From Legionella cardiaca (GTDB lineage: Bacteria; Pseudomonadota; Gammaproteobacteria; Legionellales; Legionellaceae): a stretch of 64,000 nucleotides of DNA. Location of the stretch: assembly GCF_029026145.1 (NCBI RefSeq), contig NZ_CP119078.1, positions 3,219,001 to 3,283,000 on the forward strand, written 5' to 3'. The notes below the pieces were generated by a model. That model was given only the letters and a program-made list of their open reading frames with translations. It was not told the origin of the DNA and searched no databases. The position numbers and the translations under genes were made by a program. Numbering within the stretch: position 1 is the first letter of the stretch; the number at the start of each line of letters is the position of its first letter. This document shows, piece by piece, positions 9,149-18,305 of the stretch.

Positions 9149-10093
9149 TTATTTGGCAAATTCCTGTTTGCTATAGGCTACTCTTTCTGCAATAGATTCT
9201 TGCTCTTTTTCCGCACGATATTCAATTTTTTGATAGCGTTTAAGGCCCCCTTCACGATTAGCAATCTGAATATTTAATCCTGGACGTGCATTTAATTCGA
9301 GCATCAATGGACCATGATCCTTATCGAGAACGATGTCAACGCCTAAATAACCAAGGCCTGTTAACTCATAACAACTGGCGGCAAGTTCTAAAATTTTATC
9401 CCAGTAAGGTACAGTTATATCAACGATGGGTGCCAAGGTATCAGGATGATAATCAATTGTATCATTTTGAAATACGCCACCTAAAGTTTTTCCCGTTGCT
9501 AAATCAATACCAACACCAATAGCACCTTGATGAAGGTTTGCTTTTCCTCCAGATAAACGTGTTGGTAAGCGCACCATAGCCATCGCAGGGTAGCCTAATA
9601 ACGTGATGATACGGACATCAGGGATCCCTTCATAGCTTACTTCTTTAAAGACAGGATCAACAACGACACGATGTTCAATAATGGCATAATCCGAATGACC
9701 ACCAAGACTATAGGCGCCGGTGAGCAAACAAGAGAGGTGATAGCTGAGCTCTTGGGTAGTTAATAATTTGCCATTAATTTGACGATAACGACCAAAGACA
9801 CGATCGGTAATTACAATAATACCGTCACCACCGGCACCATGAGCTGGTTTGATAACAAAATCCCTATAAGGGGATAGAATATCATCGATATTCTTTATTT
9901 GATGTTCACTCTCAATAATTTCGAAAAGCTTGGGAACTGCTATTCCTGCTGCAATTGCCAATTTTTTTGTTTGTAATTTATCATCAACCAGAGGATAAAG
10001 TTTGCGTTCATTATACTTTAAGACGTAATCGCTATTGCGCCGATTGATACTTAGAATTCCTCTATTATGGAGTCGGCGATACAGCTTCCACAT
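9149..10093 (-). CDS. Alpha-L-glutamate ligase-like (RimK-related) ATP-grasp protein
   Basis: A 314-residue ATP-grasp ligase of the family usually annotated alpha-L-glutamate ligase-like (rimK_rel_E_lig). Visible parts are the ATP-clamping FVIKPAHGAGGDGIIVI strand-loop, a catalytic core with the VSYEGIPDVRI strand, and the Mg-binding LGVDIVLDKDHGPLMLELNARPGLNIQIAN near the C-terminus. The reaction would be ATP-dependent addition of an amino acid (glutamate in RimK) to a carboxylate, but the acceptor is unknown. The start is the ATG at 10093, which overlaps the upstream stop (TAATG) and is preceded by GGTGGAGAG. A longer reading to 10168 would run into the upstream gene. It is the last gene of a three-gene operon. 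Confidence 0.85.
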   Translation of the reverse strand: MWKLYRRLHNRGILSINRRNSDYVLKYNERKLYPLVDDKLQTKKLAIAAGIAVPKLFEIIESEHQIKNIDDILSPYRDFVIKPAHGAGGDGIIVITDRVFGRYRQINGKLLTTQELSYHLSCLLTGAYSLGGHSDYAIIEHRVVVDPVFKEVSYEGIPDVRIITLLGYPAMAMVRLPTRLSGGKANLHQGAIGVGIDLATGKTLGGVFQNDTIDYHPDTLAPIVDITVPYWDKILELAASCYELTGLGYLGVDIVLDKDHGPLMLELNARPGLNIQIANREGGLKRYQKIEYRAEKEQESIAERVAYSKQEFAK

Positions 10094-11619
10094 TATAACT
10101 GCTCTCCACCTAGTGCTTTGAAACGCAGTAATTCTGATAATCGATAACCTCGATATTGGCCGAACCATAAAATCATGGCGAGTAAAACTAAAAGCAACTC
10201 AGGAAAGGCAAAGACCAAATATTGCATTGGTTCATAATTCATTGCCCCAAAGGCAATAACCGCTGCAACAAGACTACCTATCCCTGACTTAATGGCATCA
10301 GAAGCACCGCGTTCATCCCAGGTAATGCACATGCGTTCAATGGTCATGGTAAGAATAACCATGGGGAATAAAGCGACCGATAATCCCGATTCCAAGCCTA
10401 AATTTTGACTCAGAATACTAATGAAGATCATTAAGAGAATAACGACAGTGAGTATAGCGGCTAACCTCGGTACCAAAAGTAATCTCAGCTGATCCAAATA
10501 GAAGCGTGCCAACAAACCGAAAGAAACAATAATAACAAAAAGTGTAATACCCCAGATAACGTGCGTTTCACGAAATGCCAAGGCAATTAATACTGGCATG
10601 AAAGTCCCAAAGGTCTTTAAACCAACAAAATTGCGTAGCAATAAAATAATAAAGGCGCCAATGGGCACGGTTAGCAAAATTTTATAAGTTTCTTGAACGC
10701 TTACTGGTAACTGCAATAAGGAAAAGCGTAGCAATTGTGAGTCTGTTTGTAAGCCACGTGCTTTTGCAATTGAAAGCGCATTAATAGGTGTCGGTGATAC
10801 GGTCAAATTAAAGATGGGTTTTTTACCACCAAGAACATCAAAAACAGGATCAAAACCATATTGCCAAACAAGAAAATCTTTAGGAAAACCCGCACTGCCA
10901 GTCCGAGGGTTAATGTAGACCCAATCTTTGCCATTGTAAACGACCATGAATAATTTGAAGTCGGTTTTATTTTGGTGTTTTAAATAAATACCTTTGACCG
11001 GCATCGCATAAATTTTAGCTTGATTTAACACAAGAATGGCGGCTTGAATGACACTATCATCATTGAATTCATTACCGACTAATAGTCTGGCATTGCCATC
11101 CTGCTTGTTCAATTCTTTAATGGTACCTTGGGCAAAAGTTTGAATATCCGCAGAAGATTGGCGAACCTGGTTTGTGATGGCGTCGACGGCGGCTTTCTGG
11201 TTTTCAGTTAAAGGCGGTGCTTTTACCGCGGGTGGTTTTGCCAGAGAAGACTCATTATTATCTGTTTCGCGAAAAATGGCACGATAATAGAGAGATTGCA
11301 TACCGCTGCTGCGTCTTAGAGACCAAATTGTGAGACGGTTATAGCCACTTAGATTGGTTGTAACACCATAATTATGAGACACAAAATACTCATCTAAGAT
11401 AGCAAAATAAGGTGGCATATAAGGAATGGTGAAGCTTGCTTTTACCGGTGTGTTGCGTTCAGCAGTAAAACGTAAGTGAGCTTCAACCATCCAGCTGTTT
11501 ACAGTTTCAGTATCTGTTAACGGTACATCAAGGATCACATGACGATAAAAGAAAACGCCTATACCCACGATGAATAAAGTAAGAATTAAGCCATAGACAT
11601 GGCGTTTATTTGACTTCAT
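10093..11619 (-). CDS. Inactive transglutaminase-like domain fused to a 7TM domain
   Basis: A 508-residue inner-membrane protein. An N-terminal helix (residues ~10-28) is followed by a periplasmic region to about residue 290 that matches the inactive-transglutaminase module (NDDSVIQAAILVLNQAKIYAMPVKGIYL, WVYINPRTG). About seven membrane helices then fill residues ~310-500. This pairing corresponds to the Pfam families described as an inactive transglutaminase fused to seven transmembrane helices, which occur beside an ATP-grasp ligase and a retropepsin-like protease, exactly as here. It shares an ATGA overlap with the gene upstream and a TAATG overlap downstream, so the three are coupled. The role is probably as a membrane scaffold or receptor for the ligase; this is inference. 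Confidence 0.83.
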   Translation of the reverse strand: MKSNKRHVYGLILTLFIVGIGVFFYRHVILDVPLTDTETVNSWMVEAHLRFTAERNTPVKASFTIPYMPPYFAILDEYFVSHNYGVTTNLSGYNRLTIWSLRRSSGMQSLYYRAIFRETDNNESSLAKPPAVKAPPLTENQKAAVDAITNQVRQSSADIQTFAQGTIKELNKQDGNARLLVGNEFNDDSVIQAAILVLNQAKIYAMPVKGIYLKHQNKTDFKLFMVVYNGKDWVYINPRTGSAGFPKDFLVWQYGFDPVFDVLGGKKPIFNLTVSPTPINALSIAKARGLQTDSQLLRFSLLQLPVSVQETYKILLTVPIGAFIILLLRNFVGLKTFGTFMPVLIALAFRETHVIWGITLFVIIVSFGLLARFYLDQLRLLLVPRLAAILTVVILLMIFISILSQNLGLESGLSVALFPMVILTMTIERMCITWDERGASDAIKSGIGSLVAAVIAFGAMNYEPMQYLVFAFPELLLVLLAMILWFGQYRGYRLSELLRFKALGGEQL

Positions 11620-12137
11620 TTTTTTTCAACATTTTCAGTTTTAACAAGGAATGCATGTTGCGGATCAACAAGACCATCAAAAGCGATGATCGCATCCCTG
11701 CCCAAGAGTAGAGGATAATTAAAGCGCTTACGATTGGTTAAGTTCACTGGAATTGTGCGTACTTTATCACCAATTTTAACGGCAATGGTTACTACAGGAC
11801 GTTTAATCGGCTCAATATGATGTTGCAATGTTGAGTGTTCCCCTGCACGAACTTTAATTTTCACCTTGCCTACATATTCGCAAGTAAATTCTACTTCTTC
11901 ATTTTTACCAGGTACTTTAAATTGCAAATAAGCTTTGCCATCTTTCTCAATTTCATGAATATCAATTGCACTAAGAGAAGCGGATTTAGCGCCTGTATCT
12001 AATTTTGCAGATAAAACCATGCTTTTATCAATCAATGTTGCTTTTTCAACATAGCCATAGATAATTTTTTGATTGGCAGCCATGGAACACCCTAAAAATA
12101 ACGATAAAATGATAATAAGAAAACTACGCGGACTCAT
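11616..12137 (-). CDS. Retropepsin-like protease, PF05618 (ATP-dependent zinc protease annotation)
   Basis: A 173-residue exported protein, first gene of the operon. Residues 1-20 are a signal peptide; LGCSMA is compatible with a lipobox at Cys16. The mature part has the aspartic-protease-like signature LDTGAKSASLSA (DTG near residue 48) and the matching LLGRDAI segment near 145-150, which define PF05618. Many databases call this family an ATP-dependent zinc protease, although the motifs are those of a retropepsin fold. The ATG has AAAGGAG at good spacing. Its TGA overlaps the next ATG. Co-occurrence with the transglutaminase-like 7TM protein and the RimK-like ligase suggests one envelope peptide-modifying pathway. 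Confidence 0.83.
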   Translation of the reverse strand: MSPRSFLIIILSLFLGCSMAANQKIIYGYVEKATLIDKSMVLSAKLDTGAKSASLSAIDIHEIEKDGKAYLQFKVPGKNEEVEFTCEYVGKVKIKVRAGEHSTLQHHIEPIKRPVVTIAVKIGDKVRTIPVNLTNRKRFNYPLLLGRDAIIAFDGLVDPQHAFLVKTENVEKK

Positions 12138-12519
12138 TAAACTCCTTTCTATGTAGTGATTACTTTATACTAGCAGGTTTGTGATTTTACGCTTAGAGTG
12201 GCCTGGAGTCATCAATAATTTTACAAAATATTGACCTTTAATAATTTCCGACAGAAAGCAAAATTCAAAAACTTTAATAAAGCACCTACAAAGGCACATC
12301 CTAATAAATTTCTATGCTGGTTGATAAAAGATTATCGTCTGCAAAGGATGGAAAACGATGCCTTGGCTAATTTTAAAATCATCATATTATCAACGAGTTA
12401 ATTTTTTGAGTAAAAGTGAATTTGCTTGTTTAAAAAAATATTTACTCTCGCTAACTTTATGATAAGATGAATGATGGGCCATTTGTTTTGTCTCAATTTA
12501 AAACAAGATGAAAAATTGG
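12138..12519. other. Intergenic region, no gene found
   Basis: An AT-rich gap between divergent transcription units. It must contain the promoter of the protease/transglutaminase/ligase operon. I see no ORF with a ribosome-binding site, no tRNA-like fold and no copy of the dispersed repeats. Confidence 0.4.
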
Positions 12520-12548
12520 TTGTCATTTAGCTCTTAATTGGGTACAAT
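12520..12548 (+). promoter_or_regulatory. Putative sigma-70 promoter of the 12582 gene
   Basis: TTGTCA (12520-12525), a 17-bp spacer, then TACAAT (12543-12548). Transcription would start about 25-30 nt before the ATG. There is no clear Shine-Dalgarno sequence in that short leader. Confidence 0.5.
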
Positions 12549-12581
12549 TCTGCCATCTTAGCCGCTGCCCTTATCTGCAAG

Positions 12582-14582
12582 ATGACCAAGAGTATCTCTG
12601 ACAATTCACCAGGAGGACTTGACCAACAAAGCCGCTTACTGGCAAAAAGGTTGCATGAACTGGGTTTTATCTACGCTCTTTATGGAGCGCTTGACGGCTT
12701 GAGTCTTTCTTACAGTATGTTCAAATATACATTTGATTTGCTGTACGCCAACACGAAAGTTTCTTCCTCTGATGTCATGCATGAATGGTTGCTAACTCCA
12801 GAAGGTGTTGCTATTGCTGTCTCAAGCTCTGTATCCATGGTTGTCTTTTCAATGCTTGCCAATCATTTTAAAGATGATGACAAAAACCAATTGAAAAGTT
12901 TTATTGCTACGGTTTGGCCTTATTTACGTGACTCCATGAAGGGGCTAAAAAATGCTTATAAGGGAGTGCGTAGCGCAATACAGGTAGCAGAAATTTTAGG
13001 GGGACAGAATTTAAGATCCCTGATTGTACCCGTCGGTGTGTTGCTTGGTGTGTTGGCGGCTGCGAATCGAATGTGGATGCGCTATTATGTTAATCTGCGC
13101 AAAGATATGATGAAGGCTAATGCTCAATTACTTGAGGAGATTAAAAACGCACCGTGCATGTCCTTGGAAAAAATAGAGGAAGCGCGAGCTAAAACCAAAA
13201 CTCAAGAGATGTCGCTTCGGCGGAAAATGCTACTTTCAGCAGCCTACGGCGGCATTGTAGATGGTCTTTACCTTTATGTCGGTGTCTTAGGACTCTGCAC
13301 TTTGGCTCCTACAGTCTTTACAGCGATGACAGTCTTTTGTGCCATTTATTTTTTAGCCTGTATTGCCACCCGTATTTATGAAGAATATGATTTTCAGCGC
13401 CGCTTGGTGATTATGCAAGCTAAAATTGAATTGGCTTTGTGTGGAAAAGAATTAGAAACACAATTTAATCATTTAAATTTGCTGGCTTTGGAAATTGCTA
13501 AACTGGATTTGACTCAAGCCAGAGAAACGCAGCAGCAAGAGCTAGTCGAGACTATTGGTCTCTTACGCGATGAGTTTGAAAAAAAACGCGCTTATCTTCG
13601 AGAATTATCAACGTTATCATACAGCTCTGCTTTTCTTGCTGGGATGAAAAACGGTTTAGCTGCTTATGGTGCATTAGCGAGTGCAATGTTTGCTGTGGCT
13701 ACCGTGATTGTTTTAGCTTCTGCTAATTTCCCTCCTGCTTTACTCATTACCTGTATCACCCTGGGGATGACGTTACTGATTGGATTTATAGCCCATTCGC
13801 TTATTCATGCTTACCGACATCAAACCAAGCAGGAAGCGGAGGTTAATAATAATCCACATGACCAAAAATTAAATGAAATACTCATCGCTCTTAAAACGAC
13901 TAAACAGCATGTCGAAGAATTAAAGCCAGAAAAAATTAAAACAGCAATTAGCGATGGCATGGTCGTTGATCCTTCACCCCAATTCTTTTTCCAGGAATGG
14001 TTTGAAGTTATTCGCTCATTTTTTTCAGGGCTTGGTAAAGGTTCTAAGGCTGTTGACTTTACCATGAATAGCTTTCAGGAGCGTGATATAGATGGTCATT
14101 ATCATGACACGCCGATTATGTTAGGCGTTACGGTGTTGAGCGCAGTCGTCCATGCTTCAGCTTTAGCTCTTAGAGCGCAGGCCCGCGGATTCGGTAAGCC
14201 CCCTATTGATAGCGTCCCATCTACAACTAAAAAAAGTGAAACAGAGAGCTGCCCAACAACCTCGTTGTCGGGGGAATTAGAGCCAGCCGACCAGCTACTT
14301 TCTAATTCCCCGTGTTCAAATTCTTATATGATTCCTACAGCCATAGAGGATCTGTCCTCAAAAAAACATTCTGACAGCCAGGTTGCAGCCAAAAAATCCA
14401 AACGATCGCGCTATTCTTTCTTTCCCTGTTTTTCTAATACATCAGATACCCAAAGTAGTCCTTCTCCAGAGCGACTTTCGCCAGATGAAAAAGATCAACC
14501 GAATGAACTAAGCAATCTTGATGCCGCTCATCAGACAACAGGGATTACTACATACTCCACACCCGCAACGCTATACTGGTAG
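12582..14582 (+). CDS. Multi-pass membrane protein with three related repeats, unknown function
   Basis: I do not recognise this 666-residue protein. It contains three diverged copies of one module: a helical hairpin opening with a small-residue motif (YGALDGLSLSY near 33-43, YGGIVDGLYLY near 222-232, AGMKNGLAAYG near 353-364), a second hydrophobic helix, and then a charged coiled-coil-like linker of 60-90 residues. One more hydrophobic segment lies near residue 510. The last ~140 residues are Ser/Thr/Pro-rich, with a basic AKKSKRSRYSFFPCF patch, and look disordered. There is no signal peptide. It could be a Legionella-specific inner-membrane protein or an effector that inserts into host membranes; neither is shown. 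It has its own promoter and ends directly against the convergent DUF4254 gene (stop codons adjacent). Confidence 0.65.
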   Translation: MTKSISDNSPGGLDQQSRLLAKRLHELGFIYALYGALDGLSLSYSMFKYTFDLLYANTKVSSSDVMHEWLLTPEGVAIAVSSSVSMVVFSMLANHFKDDDKNQLKSFIATVWPYLRDSMKGLKNAYKGVRSAIQVAEILGGQNLRSLIVPVGVLLGVLAAANRMWMRYYVNLRKDMMKANAQLLEEIKNAPCMSLEKIEEARAKTKTQEMSLRRKMLLSAAYGGIVDGLYLYVGVLGLCTLAPTVFTAMTVFCAIYFLACIATRIYEEYDFQRRLVIMQAKIELALCGKELETQFNHLNLLALEIAKLDLTQARETQQQELVETIGLLRDEFEKKRAYLRELSTLSYSSAFLAGMKNGLAAYGALASAMFAVATVIVLASANFPPALLITCITLGMTLLIGFIAHSLIHAYRHQTKQEAEVNNNPHDQKLNEILIALKTTKQHVEELKPEKIKTAISDGMVVDPSPQFFFQEWFEVIRSFFSGLGKGSKAVDFTMNSFQERDIDGHYHDTPIMLGVTVLSAVVHASALALRAQARGFGKPPIDSVPSTTKKSETESCPTTSLSGELEPADQLLSNSPCSNSYMIPTAIEDLSSKKHSDSQVAAKKSKRSRYSFFPCFSNTSDTQSSPSPERLSPDEKDQPNELSNLDAAHQTTGITTYSTPATLYW

Positions 14583-15173
14583 CTATTCTTTCTGATAAAG
14601 CTCGGGATTTAAGTTTGGATCATTATACATTTTAAACTGATGGTAAATTCTAAAAGTACGCTTTTGCTGCATAACTTCATCAAGTAATTGAGCCAGACAG
14701 GCAAGCAATTGATTTTGCTGTTCGGTAAGTGTTTGCCATTTTCGTTGACAAGTCTGACGATGGATTTCATCCACATCCTGACGTTGGGTCTGAAGTTTCA
14801 TGTGGTAAGATTTTAGAGCGAGAATGGATAGACGATCGATCATCATCCCTGGTGTTTCAGAGTGTACGGGACAATCACCTGGTTTAGCTGGCTGTAATTG
14901 CGTAAACAACCATTCATCCATTGCTTCCATACGATTATTGCGCTGTTGATTACAGTAATCGATTTCGCGTTTGGCATGATAGACGAATTCAAAGCCCATA
15001 TCGTCTCTTCTAGCTTTATCTTCGGCATGCCAAAGACGGTAGTTAAAAGCATGGTTTTCTTCTACGAGCGCTAAAAAATTTTTTTGATTTAAGATTAACC
15101 CATCGGATTTCCACCTGATAATACTATCCTGGTGTAATGCAGTGATTTCATTCACTGGAATTAAATTGTTCAT
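14583..15173 (-). CDS. DUF4254 family protein
   Basis: A 196-residue soluble helical protein. The block LVEENHAFNYRLWHAEDKAR, followed by AKREIDYCNQQRNNRMEAMDEWL and PGMMIDRLSILALKSYHM, is typical of DUF4254. In other bacteria these genes often sit beside glycosyltransferases, but none is present here. The many His/Asp/Glu residues in long helices suggest a helical-bundle metal or small-molecule site; this is inference. The ATG lies just after AAACCCC, without a strong ribosome-binding site. The stop codon abuts that of the convergent membrane-protein gene, so the two may share a 3' end. Confidence 0.75.
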   Translation of the reverse strand: MNNLIPVNEITALHQDSIIRWKSDGLILNQKNFLALVEENHAFNYRLWHAEDKARRDDMGFEFVYHAKREIDYCNQQRNNRMEAMDEWLFTQLQPAKPGDCPVHSETPGMMIDRLSILALKSYHMKLQTQRQDVDEIHRQTCQRKWQTLTEQQNQLLACLAQLLDEVMQQKRTFRIYHQFKMYNDPNLNPELYQKE

Positions 15174-15257
15174 GGGGTTTAATTGGTTAATAAAAAATCT
15201 ATATTATCATGCATCAGTAACTTGTGCTTCATTTCTGATGCAGAATATTGAAATTAA

Positions 15258-16253
15258 TTATTCTGATGGAGCAATTATTTTCATGCTCGCTTCATGATAG
15301 CGCATTCCTTTAAATTGGAAGGATGCCAACAGCTCGTTTATTTTAGTCCAAACATTTTCTGCTAACTCAAGCCTAAGGCTTTGTATATTTTCTTCAAGAT
15401 AAGTCAGATGCTTTGTCCCGGGAATAGGGACGATGTCTTTGCCTTGGCGTAATAACCATGCAAGGGCAATTTGGGCTGGAGTCGTGTGATGAGTCACTGC
15501 AATTTCTTGTATAAGTTTTACTAATTTTAAGTTATGTGTAAAATTTTCCGGCTGAAAGCGGGGTAAACGTTGACGAAAATCAGTTGCATCCAATTGATTT
15601 ACTTGGGTGATTTTGCCTGTTAAAAAACCACGGCCAATAGGGCTATAAGCGACAAACCCAATACCCAATTCACGAAGTACAGGTAGGATTTTGTCTTCTA
15701 CGCTTCTTTCCCATAGTGAGTATTCTGATTGAATAACCGAAAGAGGGTGTACTGCGTGCGCCCGCCGAATAGTGTTGGGCCCAACCTCGCTAAGACCAAG
15801 ATAGCGTACTTTTCCCGCAGCAACTAAATCGGCCATAGCCCCGATGGTTTCTTCGATTGGAATGGCAGGATCAAGACGGTGCTGATAATACAAATCAATA
15901 TAATCCGTTCCTAAACGACGTAGAGAACCCTCTAAGGCTTTTTTAACATTTTCAGGTGAGCTATTCAATCCAATTATTTCGCCTTGTTGATTCCAGGAAA
16001 AGCCAAATTTAGTGGCAATTATCAGTTTATCGCGCGGTCTCGATTTTAACGTGCGCCCTAGTAAATTTTCATTAGTATGAGGCCCATAAATTTCAGCCGT
16101 ATCAAGAAAATTAATACCTAAATCAAGTGCACGATTAAGGACTTGCATTGATTCAACATCATTAGTAGGACCATAGGCATAGGTTAATCCCATACATCCA
16201 AATCCTAGAGCAGATACTTGTAAACCTTGTTGACCTAAGCGACGTGTTTCCAT
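15258..16253 (-). CDS. Aldo/keto reductase
   Basis: A 331-residue NADPH-dependent oxidoreductase of the AKR superfamily, TIM-barrel fold. The catalytic tetrad is present: Asp in FLDTAEIYG, Tyr in the same motif, Lys in IATKFGF and His in YYQHR. The cofactor end has the family's AYSPIGRGFL and the late IPGTKHLTYLEENI segment that binds the adenine phosphate. Its length and the opening METRRLGQQGLQVSALGFGCMGL place it with the YakC/Tas-like group. The substrate is unknown; reactive-aldehyde or quinone reduction is the usual guess. AGGATT precedes the ATG. It is a single gene, separated by ~100 bp from dinB upstream. Confidence 0.9.
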   Translation of the reverse strand: METRRLGQQGLQVSALGFGCMGLTYAYGPTNDVESMQVLNRALDLGINFLDTAEIYGPHTNENLLGRTLKSRPRDKLIIATKFGFSWNQQGEIIGLNSSPENVKKALEGSLRRLGTDYIDLYYQHRLDPAIPIEETIGAMADLVAAGKVRYLGLSEVGPNTIRRAHAVHPLSVIQSEYSLWERSVEDKILPVLRELGIGFVAYSPIGRGFLTGKITQVNQLDATDFRQRLPRFQPENFTHNLKLVKLIQEIAVTHHTTPAQIALAWLLRQGKDIVPIPGTKHLTYLEENIQSLRLELAENVWTKINELLASFQFKGMRYHEASMKIIAPSE

Positions 16254-16357
16254 CTTAAAATCCTAAGAAAAATTCTGCGTAGCATGATTCATGTCATGCA
16301 GTGTTGGCAATATATTTATGAAATTTTTAATCTCTTGCATCCAAGGTCTTAATGGAT

Positions 16358-17434
16358 TCAAAAAAGCGATTGTTGAATAAAAGAGGTTGGTTGTTTTTGT
16401 GTTGCAAAATGAACACCAAGACCAAGAAGACGAATAGGTTTCGGGATTTCATTTTTTATTTTATAAAAGAGTTCATAAAATTTATCGAGTTCGGGATTTG
16501 AGTTTTTTATTTCAGCCGTTGCTAACTTAAAATCATTAAATTTTATCTTTATATATTGATTTTTAATTAAAAGATTAGAGGCCGAACTTTGTAATCGTTT
16601 TAGCAGTTTTTCATAGAGATCATTGATAATTGCCGTTGCTTCTTCCGTACTGCTTATATTTTCAAGCAATGTGATTTCAACGCTTAAGGATTTGCGCTCT
16701 CTGTCAGGTTGTACAGGCCTGTTATCAATGCCTCGAGATTGATAATAGAGATTTTCTCCTAATTTTCCAAAGTGTTTGACCAATGATGTGAGTGATAGCA
16801 ATTGTAGATCAGCTCCAGTATGCAAGTTCATATGCTTAAGTTTTTTAGCAGTAACCTTGCCTACACCAAATAGTTTATCGACAGGTAATTGGCTAACAAA
16901 TGGCAGAACTTGTTCAGGTCTTATCACGAATAAACCATTCGGTTTGTTCCAGCCAGAAGCTATTTTTGCTAAAAATTTATTGGGTGCAACACCCGCCGAT
17001 GCCGTTAATTGCTCTTCTTGCCAAATTTGGGCGCGAATTGCTTCCGCTATCCAGGTTGCACTACCTTGGTAAAGAAGGCTATCACTGACATCGAGAAACG
17101 CTTCATCGAGCGCTAATGGTTCGACTAAATCGGTAAATTCTTTAAAAATTCGCTGTATGGCTTGTGAGATTTGCCGATACTTTGGCATATTGACTGGTAG
17201 TACAATGAGATCAGGGCAATGTCGATAAGCAACTGCCGTGGGCATGGCAGAATGAATGCCATGTTGCCTGGCAATGTAATTACAGGTGCAAAGGACACCG
17301 CGGCGATTTGCTGCACCAACAGCTACAGGTTTCATCGCCAACGAGGGATTATCGCGAATTTCAATGGCCGCATAAAAACAATCCATATCTACATGAATAA
17401 TTTTACGGTTCTGTGTGCTCGATACAGGTTCCAT
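16358..17434 (-). CDS. dinB: DNA polymerase IV (Y-family)
   Basis: A 358-residue translesion DNA polymerase that copies past damaged bases without proofreading. Catalytic acidic residues are visible in HVDMDCFYAAIE (Asp16) and PLALDEAFLDVS. The palm and fingers cover residues ~10-170. A thumb helix-hairpin-helix (FGVGKVTAKKLKHMNLHTGADL) and the little-finger domain (ERKSLSVEITL onward) follow. The length matches E. coli DinB. The C-terminus QQSLF resembles a beta-clamp-binding peptide (QxxLF) and would tether it to the replication clamp. I see no clear LexA box upstream, consistent with Legionella lacking a classical SOS response, although I cannot test this. Confidence 0.95.
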   Translation of the reverse strand: MEPVSSTQNRKIIHVDMDCFYAAIEIRDNPSLAMKPVAVGAANRRGVLCTCNYIARQHGIHSAMPTAVAYRHCPDLIVLPVNMPKYRQISQAIQRIFKEFTDLVEPLALDEAFLDVSDSLLYQGSATWIAEAIRAQIWQEEQLTASAGVAPNKFLAKIASGWNKPNGLFVIRPEQVLPFVSQLPVDKLFGVGKVTAKKLKHMNLHTGADLQLLSLTSLVKHFGKLGENLYYQSRGIDNRPVQPDRERKSLSVEITLLENISSTEEATAIINDLYEKLLKRLQSSASNLLIKNQYIKIKFNDFKLATAEIKNSNPELDKFYELFYKIKNEIPKPIRLLGLGVHFATQKQPTSFIQQSLF

Positions 17435-17490
17435 AGCAATAAAATAAGGCCCTTAAGAAGGTCTTTGCTGTGATTTAAAATAAAAAGTAT

Positions 17491-17562
17491 TGTCCTCAAT
17501 TATTTTATGAAGCGAAAATTCGTGAATTTGCGGCCAGAAAAGCAATGGAGGACACACCTAAT
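17491..17562. repeat. Dispersed repeat family 2, copy 1
   Basis: About 72 bp starting TGTCCTCAATTATTTTATGA and ending GGACACACC. It matches 51889-51960 over most of its length: TGTC-TCAATTA, ATG-AGCGAAAATT, AATTTGC-G, and ACACACC at the right end. It lies between dinB and the YaiI-type gene. Confidence 0.6.
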
Positions 17563-17600
17563 TATAGATGGTTTGAAAATTTGCTTACACTTTTTGTAAT

Positions 17601-18044
17601 TCATTTTTTTGTAAGTAAACGGTCCAGGGCATTAGCGAAAGCAGTTTTATCTTTGATGCTGTAAGTAGAGGGGCCTCCAGTATAGGTGCCGCTAGCCCGT
17701 AATTGTTCCATCATGTCACGTAAAGAAAGGCGTTGCTTAATTGTATTTTGAGTGTATAGTTCACCACGAGGATTTAATGCCAAAGCGTTTCGAGCAATCA
17801 CTTCTGCTGCTAGAGGAATATCCGCTGTGATGACCAGGTCATTTACTTTAAGATTTTGCACAATGTAATTATCGGCCACATCAAAACCCTTAGGTACTTG
17901 TACGCTAGTAATTAAGCGCGAAGGTGGTTTCATTAGTAACATATTCGCTACCAAAATTAATTGTGTGTTCGTTCTTACTGCTGCACGAAATAAGATTTCT
18001 TTCGCATCTTTAGGACAAGCGTCCGCGTCAACCCATATTTTCAT
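17601..18044 (-). CDS. UPF0178 (YaiI/YqxD) family protein
   Basis: A 147-residue protein that starts [22 protein letters not shown] and has [13 protein letters not shown], both hallmarks of the UPF0178 family. The conserved aspartates and the NYIVQ / DLVITADI arrangement resemble a PIN-like or NYN-like nuclease fold, so RNA cleavage is a reasonable idea, but no activity is established for the family as far as I know. The usual length is 145-155. A copy of the TAGACTTC repeat lies right upstream of its start codon, and a family-2 repeat downstream. It is transcribed alone. Confidence 0.88.
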   Translation of the reverse strand: MKIWVDADACPKDAKEILFRAAVRTNTQLILVANMLLMKPPSRLITSVQVPKGFDVADNYIVQNLKVNDLVITADIPLAAEVIARNALALNPRGELYTQNTIKQRLSLRDMMEQLRASGTYTGGPSTYSIKDKTAFANALDRLLTKK

Positions 18045-18057
18045 TGTTATCCAGAAT

Positions 18058-18107
18058 AAGATTTCTTTGGAAATTCTACTACAGAGACAAATTTCCGAAG
18101 AAGTCTA
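18058..18107. repeat. TAGACTTC inverted-repeat element, 50-bp copy
   Basis: The left arm AAGATTTCTTTGGAAATTCT (18058-18077) and right arm CAAATTTCCGAAGAAGTCTA (18088-18107) are inverted, with a few mismatches, around a 10-nt centre. Same family as the 146-bp copy at 23460-23605 and the copy at 53470-53520. Confidence 0.75.
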
Positions 18108-18305
18108 TTATGTGAAGTTGTAAAATTTTTAAAAAAGAGAAGTATAGTACTGTTTTTGCATTTAAAGCTGGAAAAATAAGAATGGCAATGAATAAAATAA
18201 TTCTTTGCATAGTTTATCTTTTAATTTTTTATTAAAAGAGTACTTTACTAAATAGGTTTACCAAGTTAGCTTTTGTGCAATTTTTTTGTTTATTTGGAGA
18301 TAATA

